From Pseudomonas marginalis (lineage in GTDB: Bacteria > Pseudomonadota > Gammaproteobacteria > Pseudomonadales > Pseudomonadaceae), in assembly GCF_024169655.1 (NCBI RefSeq), contig NZ_JALJWV010000001.1:5686001-5750000 (forward strand): 64,000 nucleotides of DNA. Direction: 5' to 3'. This document shows positions 36,748-45,700 of this stretch, piece after piece (the stretch's first letter is position 1; every line of letters begins with the position of its first letter). The notes below the pieces were generated by a model. It saw only the letters and a list, made by a program, of their open reading frames with translations. It was not told the origin of the DNA and made no database searches. The position numbers and the translations under genes are program-made.

Positions 36748-37788
36748 ATGACCGACAAGAGCCAACAATTCGCCAGCGATAACTATTCCGGCATCTGCCC
36801 GGAAGCCTGGGCCGCCATGGAACAAGCCAACCACGGCCATCAACGCGCCTATGGCGATGATGAATGGACCCACCGCGCCGCCGACGGTTTCCGCAACCTG
36901 TTCGAGACCGACTGCGAAGTGTTCTTCGCGTTCAACGGCACCGCCGCCAACTCGCTGGCGCTGTCCTCGTTGTGCCAGAGCTACCATAGCGTGATTTGCT
37001 CGGAAACCGCCCACGTCGAGACCGACGAATGTGGCGCGCCGGAGTTTTTCTCCAACGGTTCCAAGCTACTCACCGCACGCACCGAAAACGGCAAGCTGAC
37101 CCCGGAGTCGATCCGCGAGATCGCCCTCAAGCGCCAGGACATCCACTACCCCAAACCCCGCGTGGTGACCCTGACCCAGGCCACTGAAGTCGGCAGCGTG
37201 TACACCCCGGAAGAAATCCGCGCCATCAGCGCCACCTGCAAAGAACTTGGCCTGAACCTGCACATGGACGGCGCGCGCTTCGCCAACGCCTGCGCGTTCC
37301 TCGGCTGTTCACCGGCCGACCTGACCTGGAAAGCCGGGGTGGACGTGCTGTGCTTTGGCGGCACGAAAAACGGCATGGCCGTGGGCGAAGCGATCCTGTT
37401 CTTCAACCGCGCACTGGCCGAAGACTTCGACTACCGCTGCAAACAGGCCGGCCAGCTCGCGTCGAAGATGCGCTTCCTCTCCGCGCCGTGGGTGGGCCTG
37501 CTGGAAAACCACGCCTGGCTCAAACACGCACGCCACGCCAACCACTGCGCGCAGTTGCTGAGCAGCCTGGTGGCGGATATTCCCGGCGTGGAATTGATGT
37601 TCCCGGTGCAGGCCAACGGCGTGTTCCTGCAACTCTCGGAACCGGCCATCGCCGCGCTGACGGCCAAGGGCTGGCGCTTCTACACCTTCATCGGCAAAGG
37701 CGGCGCGCGCTTCATGTGTGCGTGGGACACCGAGGAAGAACGCGTGCGCGAGCTGGCGGCGGATATTCGCGAAGTGATGGGCGCGTGA
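36748..37788 (+). CDS. ltaE: Low-specificity L-threonine aldolase
   Basis: The protein has 346 residues. It is a PLP enzyme of the beta-eliminating lyase fold; the PLP lysine is in CFGGTKNGMAVGEA, preceded by LHMDGARFANACAFLG. It cleaves L-threonine to glycine and acetaldehyde. AGGAA precedes the ATG at 36748. Its presence near the glycine/sarcosine genes fits glycine metabolism, though it has its own promoter. Confidence 0.93.
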   Translation: MTDKSQQFASDNYSGICPEAWAAMEQANHGHQRAYGDDEWTHRAADGFRNLFETDCEVFFAFNGTAANSLALSSLCQSYHSVICSETAHVETDECGAPEFFSNGSKLLTARTENGKLTPESIREIALKRQDIHYPKPRVVTLTQATEVGSVYTPEEIRAISATCKELGLNLHMDGARFANACAFLGCSPADLTWKAGVDVLCFGGTKNGMAVGEAILFFNRALAEDFDYRCKQAGQLASKMRFLSAPWVGLLENHAWLKHARHANHCAQLLSSLVADIPGVELMFPVQANGVFLQLSEPAIAALTAKGWRFYTFIGKGGARFMCAWDTEEERVRELAADIREVMGA

Positions 37789-37796
37789 AACGACGG

Positions 37797-37829
37797 CCCG
37801 CGTCGCAGGCTCATGACCTGCGACGCGGG
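37797..37829. terminator. Hairpin between convergent ltaE and the monooxygenase gene
   Basis: A perfect 13-base stem CCCGCGTCGCAGG / CCTGCGACGCGGG with a 7-base loop begins 9 bases after the ltaE stop. No U-tract is present. Confidence 0.75.
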
Positions 37830-37848
37830 ACGGCGGTAACTCGCGGGG

Positions 37849-39666
37849 TCACAAGGCCTTCGGCTGAAGCGCTTGCCATTCATCAATAGGACCACGGTTG
37901 GTGAGAAGGGTCCCGCCGTTGAATTTCACCGCCAGTTTATTTACCGCGTTCAAGGCCGTCGTCACCGCCCCTTCCGCCCAGCCTCCCGTCCACGAAACAT
38001 CGTCACCCGCAAGAATGAAGCCATCGGGGTTCGCGCTCGACACACCGTTCATGAACTGAGAAAACAACAAGCGCTGGTACTCGTACTGTCCCGGCAGGTT
38101 CATTTTGAACGCGCACAGGAAAAACGGCTGCTCTTCCCAGTTGATTTCAACAAACGGGTTGCTCATGCCGAACTCAGCGGCCAGATTCAACTGATGAGGG
38201 GCATACACGCTGTCCAGCAGGGTTGTGCATAACTGCACGTGGGACGGCAGCGGCGCACTGCGATCACCCAGGAATTTGAGGGCGTCATCATTCCAGGTGT
38301 AAGACAAAAACAGGCCACTGCCGTTGTGAGGCCCCTGGCTCTCGCTATAGTCCAGCAGGTAGGTGCCGCGGGTGATTCGATCCGACAACGTCACACTCAT
38401 CCTGTACTGCGAATCAGCCTCCCTATCGGTCCAGAACGGTCGCTTGGTTTGCGCGAAGATTTTTGCCGACTGCATGTAATGGGTGTACATCACCGCTTCC
38501 CACTCCTTGCCGGATAACAGGTCATTCATCGCGTTGAAGCGGGCAGCGCCATCCATATAACGGAACTTGTCGAGGACCCGTTTGTGCGGGGTATAGACCA
38601 CGGCAGGAAAGGTGTATTGACGGTCGCTTCCCAGGTTGTGATCAAACACCCACACGTCGAACTCGCCATCCGGCCGCCGCAGGATCTGCCGCACTTCCTG
38701 CTTCAAAGGCTGAGCGATAACCTGAGTGGTCAGGCCTTGGACGGTGGTGCCCGCAGGCCAATGGACCATGGCGTCGTCGAAGGTATCCGGGGCACGCGTC
38801 CACAGCCGGTTTGGCAGCTCGCTGGCGCCGTCATACATCAGCTTGTGGTTGGTATCCAGCCCGGTATACAGCACCCGTAACACCTCCAGGAAGCAGTTCG
38901 GGTAATCGGTATTCCAGCCGCCAGTGCCGAAGCCGATCTGGCCGAACAGATCGATATCTTCGCGACTCCAACCCGCCTGCTCGACCATCGCGGCAAAAAA
39001 ACTGAGGTTGTCCCAACCCGCATCAAGGATCGCGTTCCACAAGGCTTTGATCCGGGCCTGATCAAGGCTGCCCTCGGACATTGCCGCTTCCATCTCAGTG
39101 AACTTGATCGGGTCCTGTTCAAGAAATACTTCGAATAGCTTGCGCTCGATCTCGGCGTAATCAACCGGCAGATTATCGCCTTCGTAATAAACCTGTTTTT
39201 GCTGGTAGTCGACGACCGTGCTGGGGGTAAAAGACGACCCCGGATTGGGAAAATCCGTCGAGTTGGCCCGCATGCCAACTTTGTCGAAATAGTGCATCAA
39301 CGCCTTGCCTGAAACAGGAAAGCGCATGGCTCCCATTTCGCAGATAACACTGTTATCCGGATCTTGCGGATCACCCGTCACATAGGAATACAGGCGCCCA
39401 CCGATGCGGCCACTGGCCTCTACCACCACCGGGTGCAACCCCATGCGCATGGTTTCATAGGCGGCCACCATTCCAGCGACTCCGGCGCCGACGATCAATA
39501 CCTGGCTGCCATACGCCAGGCGGGACACCTGCGCCAACGGCGTGCCGTTCCGGGCGGCCGTATCGAGAAACCGGGCGTAATGAAAAGGAAAGTCTGGAAC
39601 AAGTGCAGTGACATCGTTGGCAAGCAAGCGCGCTGCGCCTTTACTGCGGGAGGGAATAGCAGACAT
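37849..39666 (-). CDS. Flavin-dependent L-amino-acid 2-monooxygenase (DavB/IaaM-like)
   Basis: The protein has 605 residues. The FAD motif is GAGVAG (60-65) with E83 and RIGGR (87-91); MGAMRFPVSGKALMHYF, FGQIGFGTGGWNTDYPN, LFLSYTWNDDALKFL and GDDVSWTGGWAEGAVTTALNAV are hallmarks of lysine 2-monooxygenase (DavB) and tryptophan 2-monooxygenase (IaaM). These enzymes oxidatively decarboxylate an amino acid to its amide. It looks closer to DavB but is about 45 residues longer, with an N-terminal extension. The start at 39666 has AAGGA 8 bases upstream. The substrate is unknown. Confidence 0.85.
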   Translation of the reverse strand: MSAIPSRSKGAARLLANDVTALVPDFPFHYARFLDTAARNGTPLAQVSRLAYGSQVLIVGAGVAGMVAAYETMRMGLHPVVVEASGRIGGRLYSYVTGDPQDPDNSVICEMGAMRFPVSGKALMHYFDKVGMRANSTDFPNPGSSFTPSTVVDYQQKQVYYEGDNLPVDYAEIERKLFEVFLEQDPIKFTEMEAAMSEGSLDQARIKALWNAILDAGWDNLSFFAAMVEQAGWSREDIDLFGQIGFGTGGWNTDYPNCFLEVLRVLYTGLDTNHKLMYDGASELPNRLWTRAPDTFDDAMVHWPAGTTVQGLTTQVIAQPLKQEVRQILRRPDGEFDVWVFDHNLGSDRQYTFPAVVYTPHKRVLDKFRYMDGAARFNAMNDLLSGKEWEAVMYTHYMQSAKIFAQTKRPFWTDREADSQYRMSVTLSDRITRGTYLLDYSESQGPHNGSGLFLSYTWNDDALKFLGDRSAPLPSHVQLCTTLLDSVYAPHQLNLAAEFGMSNPFVEINWEEQPFFLCAFKMNLPGQYEYQRLLFSQFMNGVSSANPDGFILAGDDVSWTGGWAEGAVTTALNAVNKLAVKFNGGTLLTNRGPIDEWQALQPKAL

Positions 39667-39938
39667 GGCAATCATCCTTGGCATGTAATGAGGACGTCCA
39701 CCTACTGCTTAACTGCGAAGGGCGAATACGACGGGTGCGCTGCTCAGCGTAGAGAGCTGTAGGAGATGTCTCTATATCGCTTAGAAATAAAAAGCTGATT
39801 CGTAATGCAAGTCCTATGTCAGAGGGGGTTTAGGCAATCAGTTCAGAAAATCGTGAAGTGACTATTTGCGAATACCGATTCAATAATTTATTTAGTTACA
39901 AGACTCTTCGTAGCCTCACTCAATAAAAACAGACCGTG

Positions 39939-41390
39939 ATGCCTATGAACACGCCCTCCAACCGATCGGCGGCTGCGCCATCCAGCACGCTGAAAATCGA
40001 AACCCGCTCCATTGACTACGTGCCGCGCAATGAACGCCACGGCAAGGTCTGGCATCAGGCGCCGTTCTGGTTCACCGGTAACTTCGTACTGACCACCCTG
40101 GTCACCGGGTTTACCGGCGCAGCGTTGGGGCTGAGCCTGGTGTACGCGATCCTGGCGATTGTCATCGGCGTGTGCCTGGGCACGTTCGCCATGGCATTCC
40201 ACGCCAACCAGGGGCCGCGCATGGGTTTGCCGCAGATGATCCAGTCGCGGGCACAGTTCGGCCTGCGCGGGGCAATCGTGCCCTTTATCGCGGTGGTGTT
40301 CGTGTACATCGGCTTTAACGTGTTCAACGTGATTCTGGCGACCGACGCCATCAATACCGTGCTGCCCGGCAACCGCGCCCCGTGGTACGCCTTGATGATC
40401 ATCCTGGCCGTGGTGATTGCCGTGATCGGCCACAACCTCCTGCACACCGTGCAACGCTGGCTGACCTACGTGATGATCAGTGTGTTCGCGGTCCTCACGG
40501 TCGCTGCCGTGATAAACCTGCAGGCCGACGCGGCGGTGGTCGACGCGCATTTTTCCTGGTCGGCCTTTCTGATCCAGCTTTCAGCCGCTGCGGGTTACCA
40601 GATCAGCTACGCCGTCTATGTCTCGGACTACTCGCGCTACCTGCCCCATGACACGCCGTCGCGCAGGGTCATCACCTGGACGTACCTGGGGGCTGCCAGT
40701 TCGGCGCTGTGGCTGATGTCGCTGGGGGCGTTTCTCGCCTCGGCGCTGCCCTCACCCGACGCCATCGGCAGCGTGCAGACGGTGGGCAACCAACTGCTTC
40801 CAGGGTTTGGCACCTTTACCGTGTTGATCGCAGTACCCGCGCTGGTTGGCATCATGGCGGTCAACTGTTACGGCGCCATGCTGACCGGTATCAGCGCGAT
40901 TGACGGCTTCGTGTCGATCAAACCGGGCATCAAAGGGCGCATCGTGGGGATCAGCCTGGTGGGCGGGGTGATTTTCGCCATCGCCTTGAGTATCCCGCAG
41001 AGCTACCTGGAGAGTTTCAATACCTTCGTCTTGCTGATGCTGTATTTCCTGGTGCCGTGGACCGCCGTCAACCTCGCGGACTTCTATGTTGTCCGCAAGG
41101 GGCAATACGCAATCAGCGACATCTTCAACCCGGACGGGATCTACGGCCGCTGGTCGGGTGCCGGGCTTGTTTCCTATTTCCTCGGCCTGGGGGCGATGAC
41201 ACCGTTCATCTCCCTGGGGTTTTACCAAGGGCCCATCGCGAAGGCCTTGGACGGGGCCGATATTGCATTCGTGGTAGGCCTGGCAGTTTCTGCGATTGCC
41301 TACTGCCTGCTGTCGTGTACGCGTGACCTGACCGTTGAGCAACGCGCCATTGAAGCCAGCGAACGCCTGTTTGAAGGCGATGAGTCATGA
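39939..41390 (+). CDS. NCS1-family permease (cytosine/purine/hydantoin type)
   Basis: The protein has about 483 residues and 12 hydrophobic segments. IDYVPRNERHGKVWHQAPFW, AFHANQGPRMGLPQMIQSRAQFG and NCYGAMLTGISAIDGF (abridged) match the nucleobase:cation symporter-1 family. Start choice among the GTG at 39936 and ATGs at 39939 and 39945 is undecided. It overlaps the nitrilase gene by 4 bases and is divergent from the monooxygenase, so the three may handle one substrate. NCS1 members usually carry ring compounds, so amino-acid transport is uncertain. Confidence 0.88.
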   Translation: MPMNTPSNRSAAAPSSTLKIETRSIDYVPRNERHGKVWHQAPFWFTGNFVLTTLVTGFTGAALGLSLVYAILAIVIGVCLGTFAMAFHANQGPRMGLPQMIQSRAQFGLRGAIVPFIAVVFVYIGFNVFNVILATDAINTVLPGNRAPWYALMIILAVVIAVIGHNLLHTVQRWLTYVMISVFAVLTVAAVINLQADAAVVDAHFSWSAFLIQLSAAAGYQISYAVYVSDYSRYLPHDTPSRRVITWTYLGAASSALWLMSLGAFLASALPSPDAIGSVQTVGNQLLPGFGTFTVLIAVPALVGIMAVNCYGAMLTGISAIDGFVSIKPGIKGRIVGISLVGGVIFAIALSIPQSYLESFNTFVLLMLYFLVPWTAVNLADFYVVRKGQYAISDIFNPDGIYGRWSGAGLVSYFLGLGAMTPFISLGFYQGPIAKALDGADIAFVVGLAVSAIAYCLLSCTRDLTVEQRAIEASERLFEGDES

Positions 41391-42202
41391 CACCGATACG
41401 CGTTGTCTGCCATCAGTTGGCGCCGCGCCTGGGCGACGCCGACGACAACCGTCGCCTGAGTGAAACGGCGATCCGTGGCGCGGCCAGCCTGGGTGCCCAT
41501 GTGGTGGTGCTGCCCGAACTCATGCAAAGCGGCTACGCGTTCAATGACCTGGCAGAGGCCAGAGCGGTGTCGGAACCGCTCGATGGCCCGACGCTGAGTC
41601 TGTGGAGAGCCCTGGCTATCGAGTTGGGCTTGATCGTCGTCGCGGGCTTCTGCGAGCGCCTGAGTGCCGGCCGAGTGGCCAATAGCGCCGCGTTGATTGA
41701 GCCCGACGGTAGGCTGACGGTATACCGCAAGGCGCATCTGTGGGACCGCGAAAAGCTGATCTTCACCGCCGGCACTGCCCCGCCGCCGCTGGTGGAAACG
41801 GCTGTCGGGCGCATTGGCGTGGTGATCTGCTACGACCTTGAGCTGCCCGAGTGGGTCCGCCTGGCGGCCCTGGCCGGTACCGACCTGCTGTGCGCGCCAG
41901 TGAATTGGCCGGACAGCCCACGGCCCGCCGCCGAGCGCCCAGGCGAAATCGTCCGCGTGCAGGCCAATGCGGCGGTCAATCGGATGTTTATCGCCGCGTG
42001 TGATCGATACGGTGAGGAGCGCGGTGTGAATTGGGTGGGCGGCTCAGTCATTGTCGATGCGGACGGCTATCCGCTGGCCGGCGGGGTCTCCCATCAACAA
42101 GAACAGCGCCTGGTCGCCGACCTGCCGCTGCTACAGGCCCGGAACAAACACATTAGCGAGCATAACCACGTTCATCTGGACCGCCGCCCAGGGCTGTACT
42201 GA
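41387..42202 (+). CDS. Carbon-nitrogen hydrolase (nitrilase superfamily amidase)
   Basis: The protein has 271 residues. The catalytic triad is complete: E44 (VLPELMQSGY), K115 (YRKAHLWD) and C148 (VICYDLELPE). The start overlaps the NCS1 gene (ATGA). DavA, the partner of DavB in lysine breakdown, belongs to the same superfamily, so this enzyme may hydrolyse the amide made by the neighbouring monooxygenase. Alternatives are ureidopropionase- or omega-amidase-like functions matching the NCS1 permease. Confidence 0.88.
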   Translation: MTPIRVVCHQLAPRLGDADDNRRLSETAIRGAASLGAHVVVLPELMQSGYAFNDLAEARAVSEPLDGPTLSLWRALAIELGLIVVAGFCERLSAGRVANSAALIEPDGRLTVYRKAHLWDREKLIFTAGTAPPPLVETAVGRIGVVICYDLELPEWVRLAALAGTDLLCAPVNWPDSPRPAAERPGEIVRVQANAAVNRMFIAACDRYGEERGVNWVGGSVIVDADGYPLAGGVSHQQEQRLVADLPLLQARNKHISEHNHVHLDRRPGLY

Positions 42203-42210
42203 AACGCCTG

Positions 42211-42227
42211 GCGCCCGCGCAGGGCGC
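42211..42227. terminator. Short hairpin between convergent nitrilase and gbcB genes
   Basis: GCGCCC / GGGCGC stem with loop GCGCA just after the nitrilase stop; no U-tract, so weak. Confidence 0.45.
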
Positions 42228-42237
42228 ATGAGCGTGC

Positions 42238-43338
42238 TTAGAACTCGATCCGCACGTCGCCCTTCGGCACGCTGCAGCACGACAGGATGTAGCCTTCGGC
42301 TTCGTCTTCCTCGGTAATCCCGCCGTTGTGGTCCATCTCGACCTCGCCGCCCAGCTTGAGCACCTTGCATGTGCCGCAAATGCCCATGCCGCAGGCCTTG
42401 GGAATCAGCAGGCCGAGCTTGGCGGCGGCGGCGTGGACGGTTTCACCCGGCGCCACGCGAATGCTCTTGCCCGAGGCGATGAACTCCACCTGATGCAGAT
42501 CCGCCACGTCGACTTCCGGCGCGTCGGCGGCTTGTTCGGCCTGTTCCACTGCATCGGCGCGGGCCTCCGCTGGCGTCGCGCCGAACGACTCTTCGTGATA
42601 ACGCGCCATGTCGAAACCGGCGGCTTCGAGCAAGCGCTTCACCGCCGTCATGTACGGCGTAGGGCCGCAGCAGAACACTTCGCGCTCGAGGAAGTCCGGC
42701 ACCATCAATTCGAGCATCTTGTGGTTCAGGTAGCCGCGATACCCGGCCCAGGGTTCGCCCAGGCCGTGTTTTTCGCAGATCAGGTGCAGGCTGAAGTTGT
42801 CGATCCGCGAGGCCATATGCTCCAGCTCGCGGTGATAGATGATGTCTTTGGGTGAGCGCGCACTGTGGATAAACGTCATGTCGACGTTGGCGTTGGTATC
42901 GTAATACCAGCGCGCCATGGACATCACCGGGGTGATGCCGACGCCGCCGCTGAGGTACAGCACCTTGGGATTGCTGAAATCGATGGCATTGAACAGCCCG
43001 ACCGGCCCGTGCACCGCCAGCTCCTGGCCCTCGTGCAGGGTGTCGTGCAGCCAGTTGGAGACCTTGCCGCCGGGTACGCGCTTGATCGTCACCGAGAAGC
43101 TGTAAGGCACCGACGGCGAGCTGGAGATGGTGTAGGAACGCATGATCGGCTGACCGTCGATTTCCAGCTCCAGGGTGACGAACTGCCCCGGCTTGAAAAA
43201 GAACAGGATCGGCTGGTCGGCCATAAAGCAGAAGGTGCGCACGTCCCAGGTTTCCTGGATGACTTTGACGCAACGGACGATGTGCCGACCATTGGCCCAG
43301 GTCTGGGTGGTTACCGGATTCAGGAAGTTGCTGGACAT
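42238..43338 (-). CDS. gbcB: Glycine betaine demethylase reductase subunit
   Basis: The protein has 366 residues. It has an FNR-type flavin domain (MRSYTISSSP), an NAD-binding segment (LYLSGGVGITPVMSM) and a C-terminal plant-type 2Fe-2S ferredoxin domain (CGMGICGTC ... C). It passes electrons from NADH to GbcA. The start at 43338 (MSSNFLNPVTTQTW) is used. It is divergent from gbcA, with a shared 283-base control region. An internal CTGTGGATAA (42863-42872) is a DnaA-box sequence. Confidence 0.94.
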   Translation of the reverse strand: MSSNFLNPVTTQTWANGRHIVRCVKVIQETWDVRTFCFMADQPILFFFKPGQFVTLELEIDGQPIMRSYTISSSPSVPYSFSVTIKRVPGGKVSNWLHDTLHEGQELAVHGPVGLFNAIDFSNPKVLYLSGGVGITPVMSMARWYYDTNANVDMTFIHSARSPKDIIYHRELEHMASRIDNFSLHLICEKHGLGEPWAGYRGYLNHKMLELMVPDFLEREVFCCGPTPYMTAVKRLLEAAGFDMARYHEESFGATPAEARADAVEQAEQAADAPEVDVADLHQVEFIASGKSIRVAPGETVHAAAAKLGLLIPKACGMGICGTCKVLKLGGEVEMDHNGGITEEDEAEGYILSCCSVPKGDVRIEF

Positions 43339-43621
43339 GCTGTTCTCCACCGCCGAGGTTCGGCCTTGATAGTGGCGATTCTGCGTAACGCGAGAACCAC
43401 CCATTTACCTATCTGCGACATTCACATACTTATCGCGACCAGCCCCCAACGACATAGGGTTGCGCGTCGGGAACAGATTGGGCCATGTCGCCCATGGATA
43501 AGGTTCACCGCAACAGCGGCCCCACACTCGCTGCCAACAACGACACTTTCTTTACGCCTTGCTGCAAACCTGTTCAGCCACTTTTCGCCGGCCACACAGA
43601 ATGGCCATGAGGACACATACG
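43339..43621. promoter_or_regulatory. Divergent gbcB-gbcA control region
   Basis: 283 bases with no ORF of note. In Pseudomonas the AraC-type activator GbdR controls both gbc genes, so its sites are expected here; CGACAT (43450-43455) and TGTCGCCCATGG (43486-43497) are inverted-repeat-like candidates, unproven. Confidence 0.5.
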
Positions 43622-44914
43622 ATGGACGTCACCGCAACCTTAAGCTTGGGCGATCCGCTGGAACCCGCACGCAAGGCCACCGCGCAGATGCTGCAAGAGC
43701 GCGAGCGTACATTCTCGCTGCCACAGCCGTTCTACTCTGATGAGCGGTTGTTTGATATCGACATGCAGGAGATCTTCCAGAAAGAGTGGTTGATCGCCGG
43801 CATGACCTGCGAGATCCCCACCAAGGGCAACTTCCTGACCCTGCAAGTGGGCAAGAACCCGATCATCGTGATCCGTGGCGCCGAAGGCGTGGTGCATGCG
43901 TTCCACAACGTCTGCCGCCACCGCGGTTCGCGCTTGTGTACCAGCGACAAAGGCAAGGTCGCCAAGCTGGTGTGCCCGTACCACCAGTGGACCTACGAAC
44001 TGGACGGCCGCCTGCTGTTCGCCGGCACCGAGATGGGCGCCGACTTCGACATGAAGCAGTACGGCCTCAAGCCGATCAACGTGAAGACCGCCGGCGGCTA
44101 CATCTTCATCAGCCTGGCGCAGAACCCGCCGGCCATCGATGACTTCCTGTCGACCCTGAACCACTACATGGAACCCTACGACATGGAGAACACCAAGGTG
44201 GCGGTGCAAACCACCTTGATGGAAAAGGCCAACTGGAAGCTGGTGCTGGAAAACAACCGCGAGTGCTACCACTGCAACGCCTCGCACCCCGAGCTGTTGA
44301 AAACCCTGCTCGAATGGGACGACGTCACCGACCCGCGCGCCGACCAGGCCTTCAAGGACCACGTGGCCGCTAGCGCCGCCGCCTGGGACGCCGAGAAGAT
44401 CCCTTACGCCCACGCCAGCTTCGGCCTGCGCAACCGCATCGTGCGCATGCCGCTGCTCAAGGGCACCGTGTCGATGACCCTGGACGGCAAACAGGGCTGC
44501 AAAAAGTTGATGGGCCGCATCAAGAACCCGGACCTGGGCTCGATGCGCATCCTGCACCTGCCGCATTCGTGGAACCACTGCATGGGCGACCACGTCATCG
44601 TGTTCACCGTGTGGCCGATCAGCGCCCAGGAAACCATGGTCACCACCAAGTGGCTGGTCCACAAGGACGCGGTCGAAGGCGTGGACTACGACGTGGAGCG
44701 CATGCGCCAAGTATGGGACGCCACCAACGACCAGGACCGTCGCCTGGCCGAAGAAAACCAGCGCGGGATCAACTCCACCGCTTACCAGCCCGGTCCTTAC
44801 TCCAAGACCTATGAGTTCGGCGTGGTGAACTTCATCGACTGGTACAGCGAGCGCATGCTGAGCAACCTCGGCGCGGCGCCGGCACCCTACCTCAAAGGCG
44901 TAGCCGCCCAATAA
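43622..44914 (+). CDS. gbcA: Glycine betaine demethylase oxygenase subunit (Rieske)
   Basis: The protein has 430 residues. The Rieske 2Fe-2S ligands are C98, H100, C118 and H121 (NVCRHRGSRLC and CPYHQW). The mononuclear iron site follows in NNRECYHCNASHPEL. It removes one methyl group from glycine betaine to give dimethylglycine and formaldehyde. The ATG at 43622 gives the usual MDVTATLSLGDPLEPARKAT start. The next steps are encoded by dgcAB at 59-63 kb and soxBDAG at 29-34 kb. Confidence 0.96.
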   Translation: MDVTATLSLGDPLEPARKATAQMLQERERTFSLPQPFYSDERLFDIDMQEIFQKEWLIAGMTCEIPTKGNFLTLQVGKNPIIVIRGAEGVVHAFHNVCRHRGSRLCTSDKGKVAKLVCPYHQWTYELDGRLLFAGTEMGADFDMKQYGLKPINVKTAGGYIFISLAQNPPAIDDFLSTLNHYMEPYDMENTKVAVQTTLMEKANWKLVLENNRECYHCNASHPELLKTLLEWDDVTDPRADQAFKDHVAASAAAWDAEKIPYAHASFGLRNRIVRMPLLKGTVSMTLDGKQGCKKLMGRIKNPDLGSMRILHLPHSWNHCMGDHVIVFTVWPISAQETMVTTKWLVHKDAVEGVDYDVERMRQVWDATNDQDRRLAEENQRGINSTAYQPGPYSKTYEFGVVNFIDWYSERMLSNLGAAPAPYLKGVAAQ

Positions 44915-44916
44915 CC

Positions 44917-44947
44917 GCCTCTGGGGGAGCGGGCTTGCTCGCCCCCC
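44917..44947. repeat. Single REP-like palindrome after gbcA
   Basis: GGGGGAGCGGGCTTGCTCGCCCCCC forms a hairpin 6 bases past the gbcA stop and could terminate its transcript. Confidence 0.65.
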
Positions 44948-45028
44948 ATTGGGTTGCACACTGATCAAAACTTGATCAACCCCGCGAAACCCCTCTCGCC
45001 GCCTGCCCTCCAGCCGTTGCCTAACAAC

Positions 45029-45542
45029 TTATCCACAGAGCCACCCACAACAATTGTGGGCAAGTGCGCCTGCCCGTGGAAATTAAATCAAGAAAATCCG
45101 TGACTTATTCGACTTGGCCGTTTCAAGACGCCACTGGTCATTTTTTGAACAACTCCGCGTAAGCTATATAAACCGTGCCCTGCAGCGGTACGCGAACACC
45201 TTATCCACAGAAGCACCAACAGACTTTGGGGGCAACTTTGACCAGGCTGTGGAAAACCTCTTCAAACCTTCATAAATCGCGGCTTTCAGGGTTTTTAACC
45301 CGCCAGAGAAGCAAATTGAGCGTTTTTTGACCACATCACTGAAAGCCTTTGTCTATATGGCTTGCAGCCGAGAGCAAACATCTTATCCACAGAAGCGCCA
45401 ACAGACTTTGGGGGCAAGTCGAACCCTTGCCGACAGAAAAAATCCCGTAAAAACCGCCACTTAACCTGATCATTTTTTATACGGGCTGCTGCAACCCTTG
45501 ATTCACGTGCCCTGTGGACAACCACCAACATCTTATCCACAG
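45029..45542. repeat. Degenerate repeat array with four DnaA boxes
   Basis: TTATCCACAG occurs at 45029-45038, 45201-45210, 45383-45392 and 45533-45542, always on the plus strand, 172, 182 and 150 bases apart. Each interval carries an AT-rich motif: GTCATTTTTTGAAC (45137-45150), GCGTTTTTTGACC (45320-45332) and GATCATTTTTTAT (45468-45480). Units 2 and 3 also share GAAGC(A/G)CCAACAGACTTTG (two flanking bases differ). The rest of 44915-45697 has no credible gene. Confidence 0.8.
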
Positions 45543-45700
45543 CCAGGCGCACAGCCTGTGTGGGTAAATGACCGCTCATCTACGACCTGTACAAAAAACA
45601 CTCATATTTAAAGTTCATCTACACTCATCCTTGCAGTTAATTCCACTGGCCTGGGTTAATGCAGCAGTCCTTGGCGCAATAGAGCGAGGTAACAACAGTG

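Noticed and set aside
45295..45579. A 94-codon minus-strand ORF across the DnaA-box array
   Set aside because: It has no ribosome site, its sequence is made of the DNA repeat itself (repeated VDKM from CTGTGGATAAGATG), and no domain is seen.
44915..45697. The region as the main chromosomal replication origin
   Set aside because: Boxes and AT-rich motifs look origin-like, but dnaA, dnaN, rpmH and related genes that flank Pseudomonas oriC are absent.
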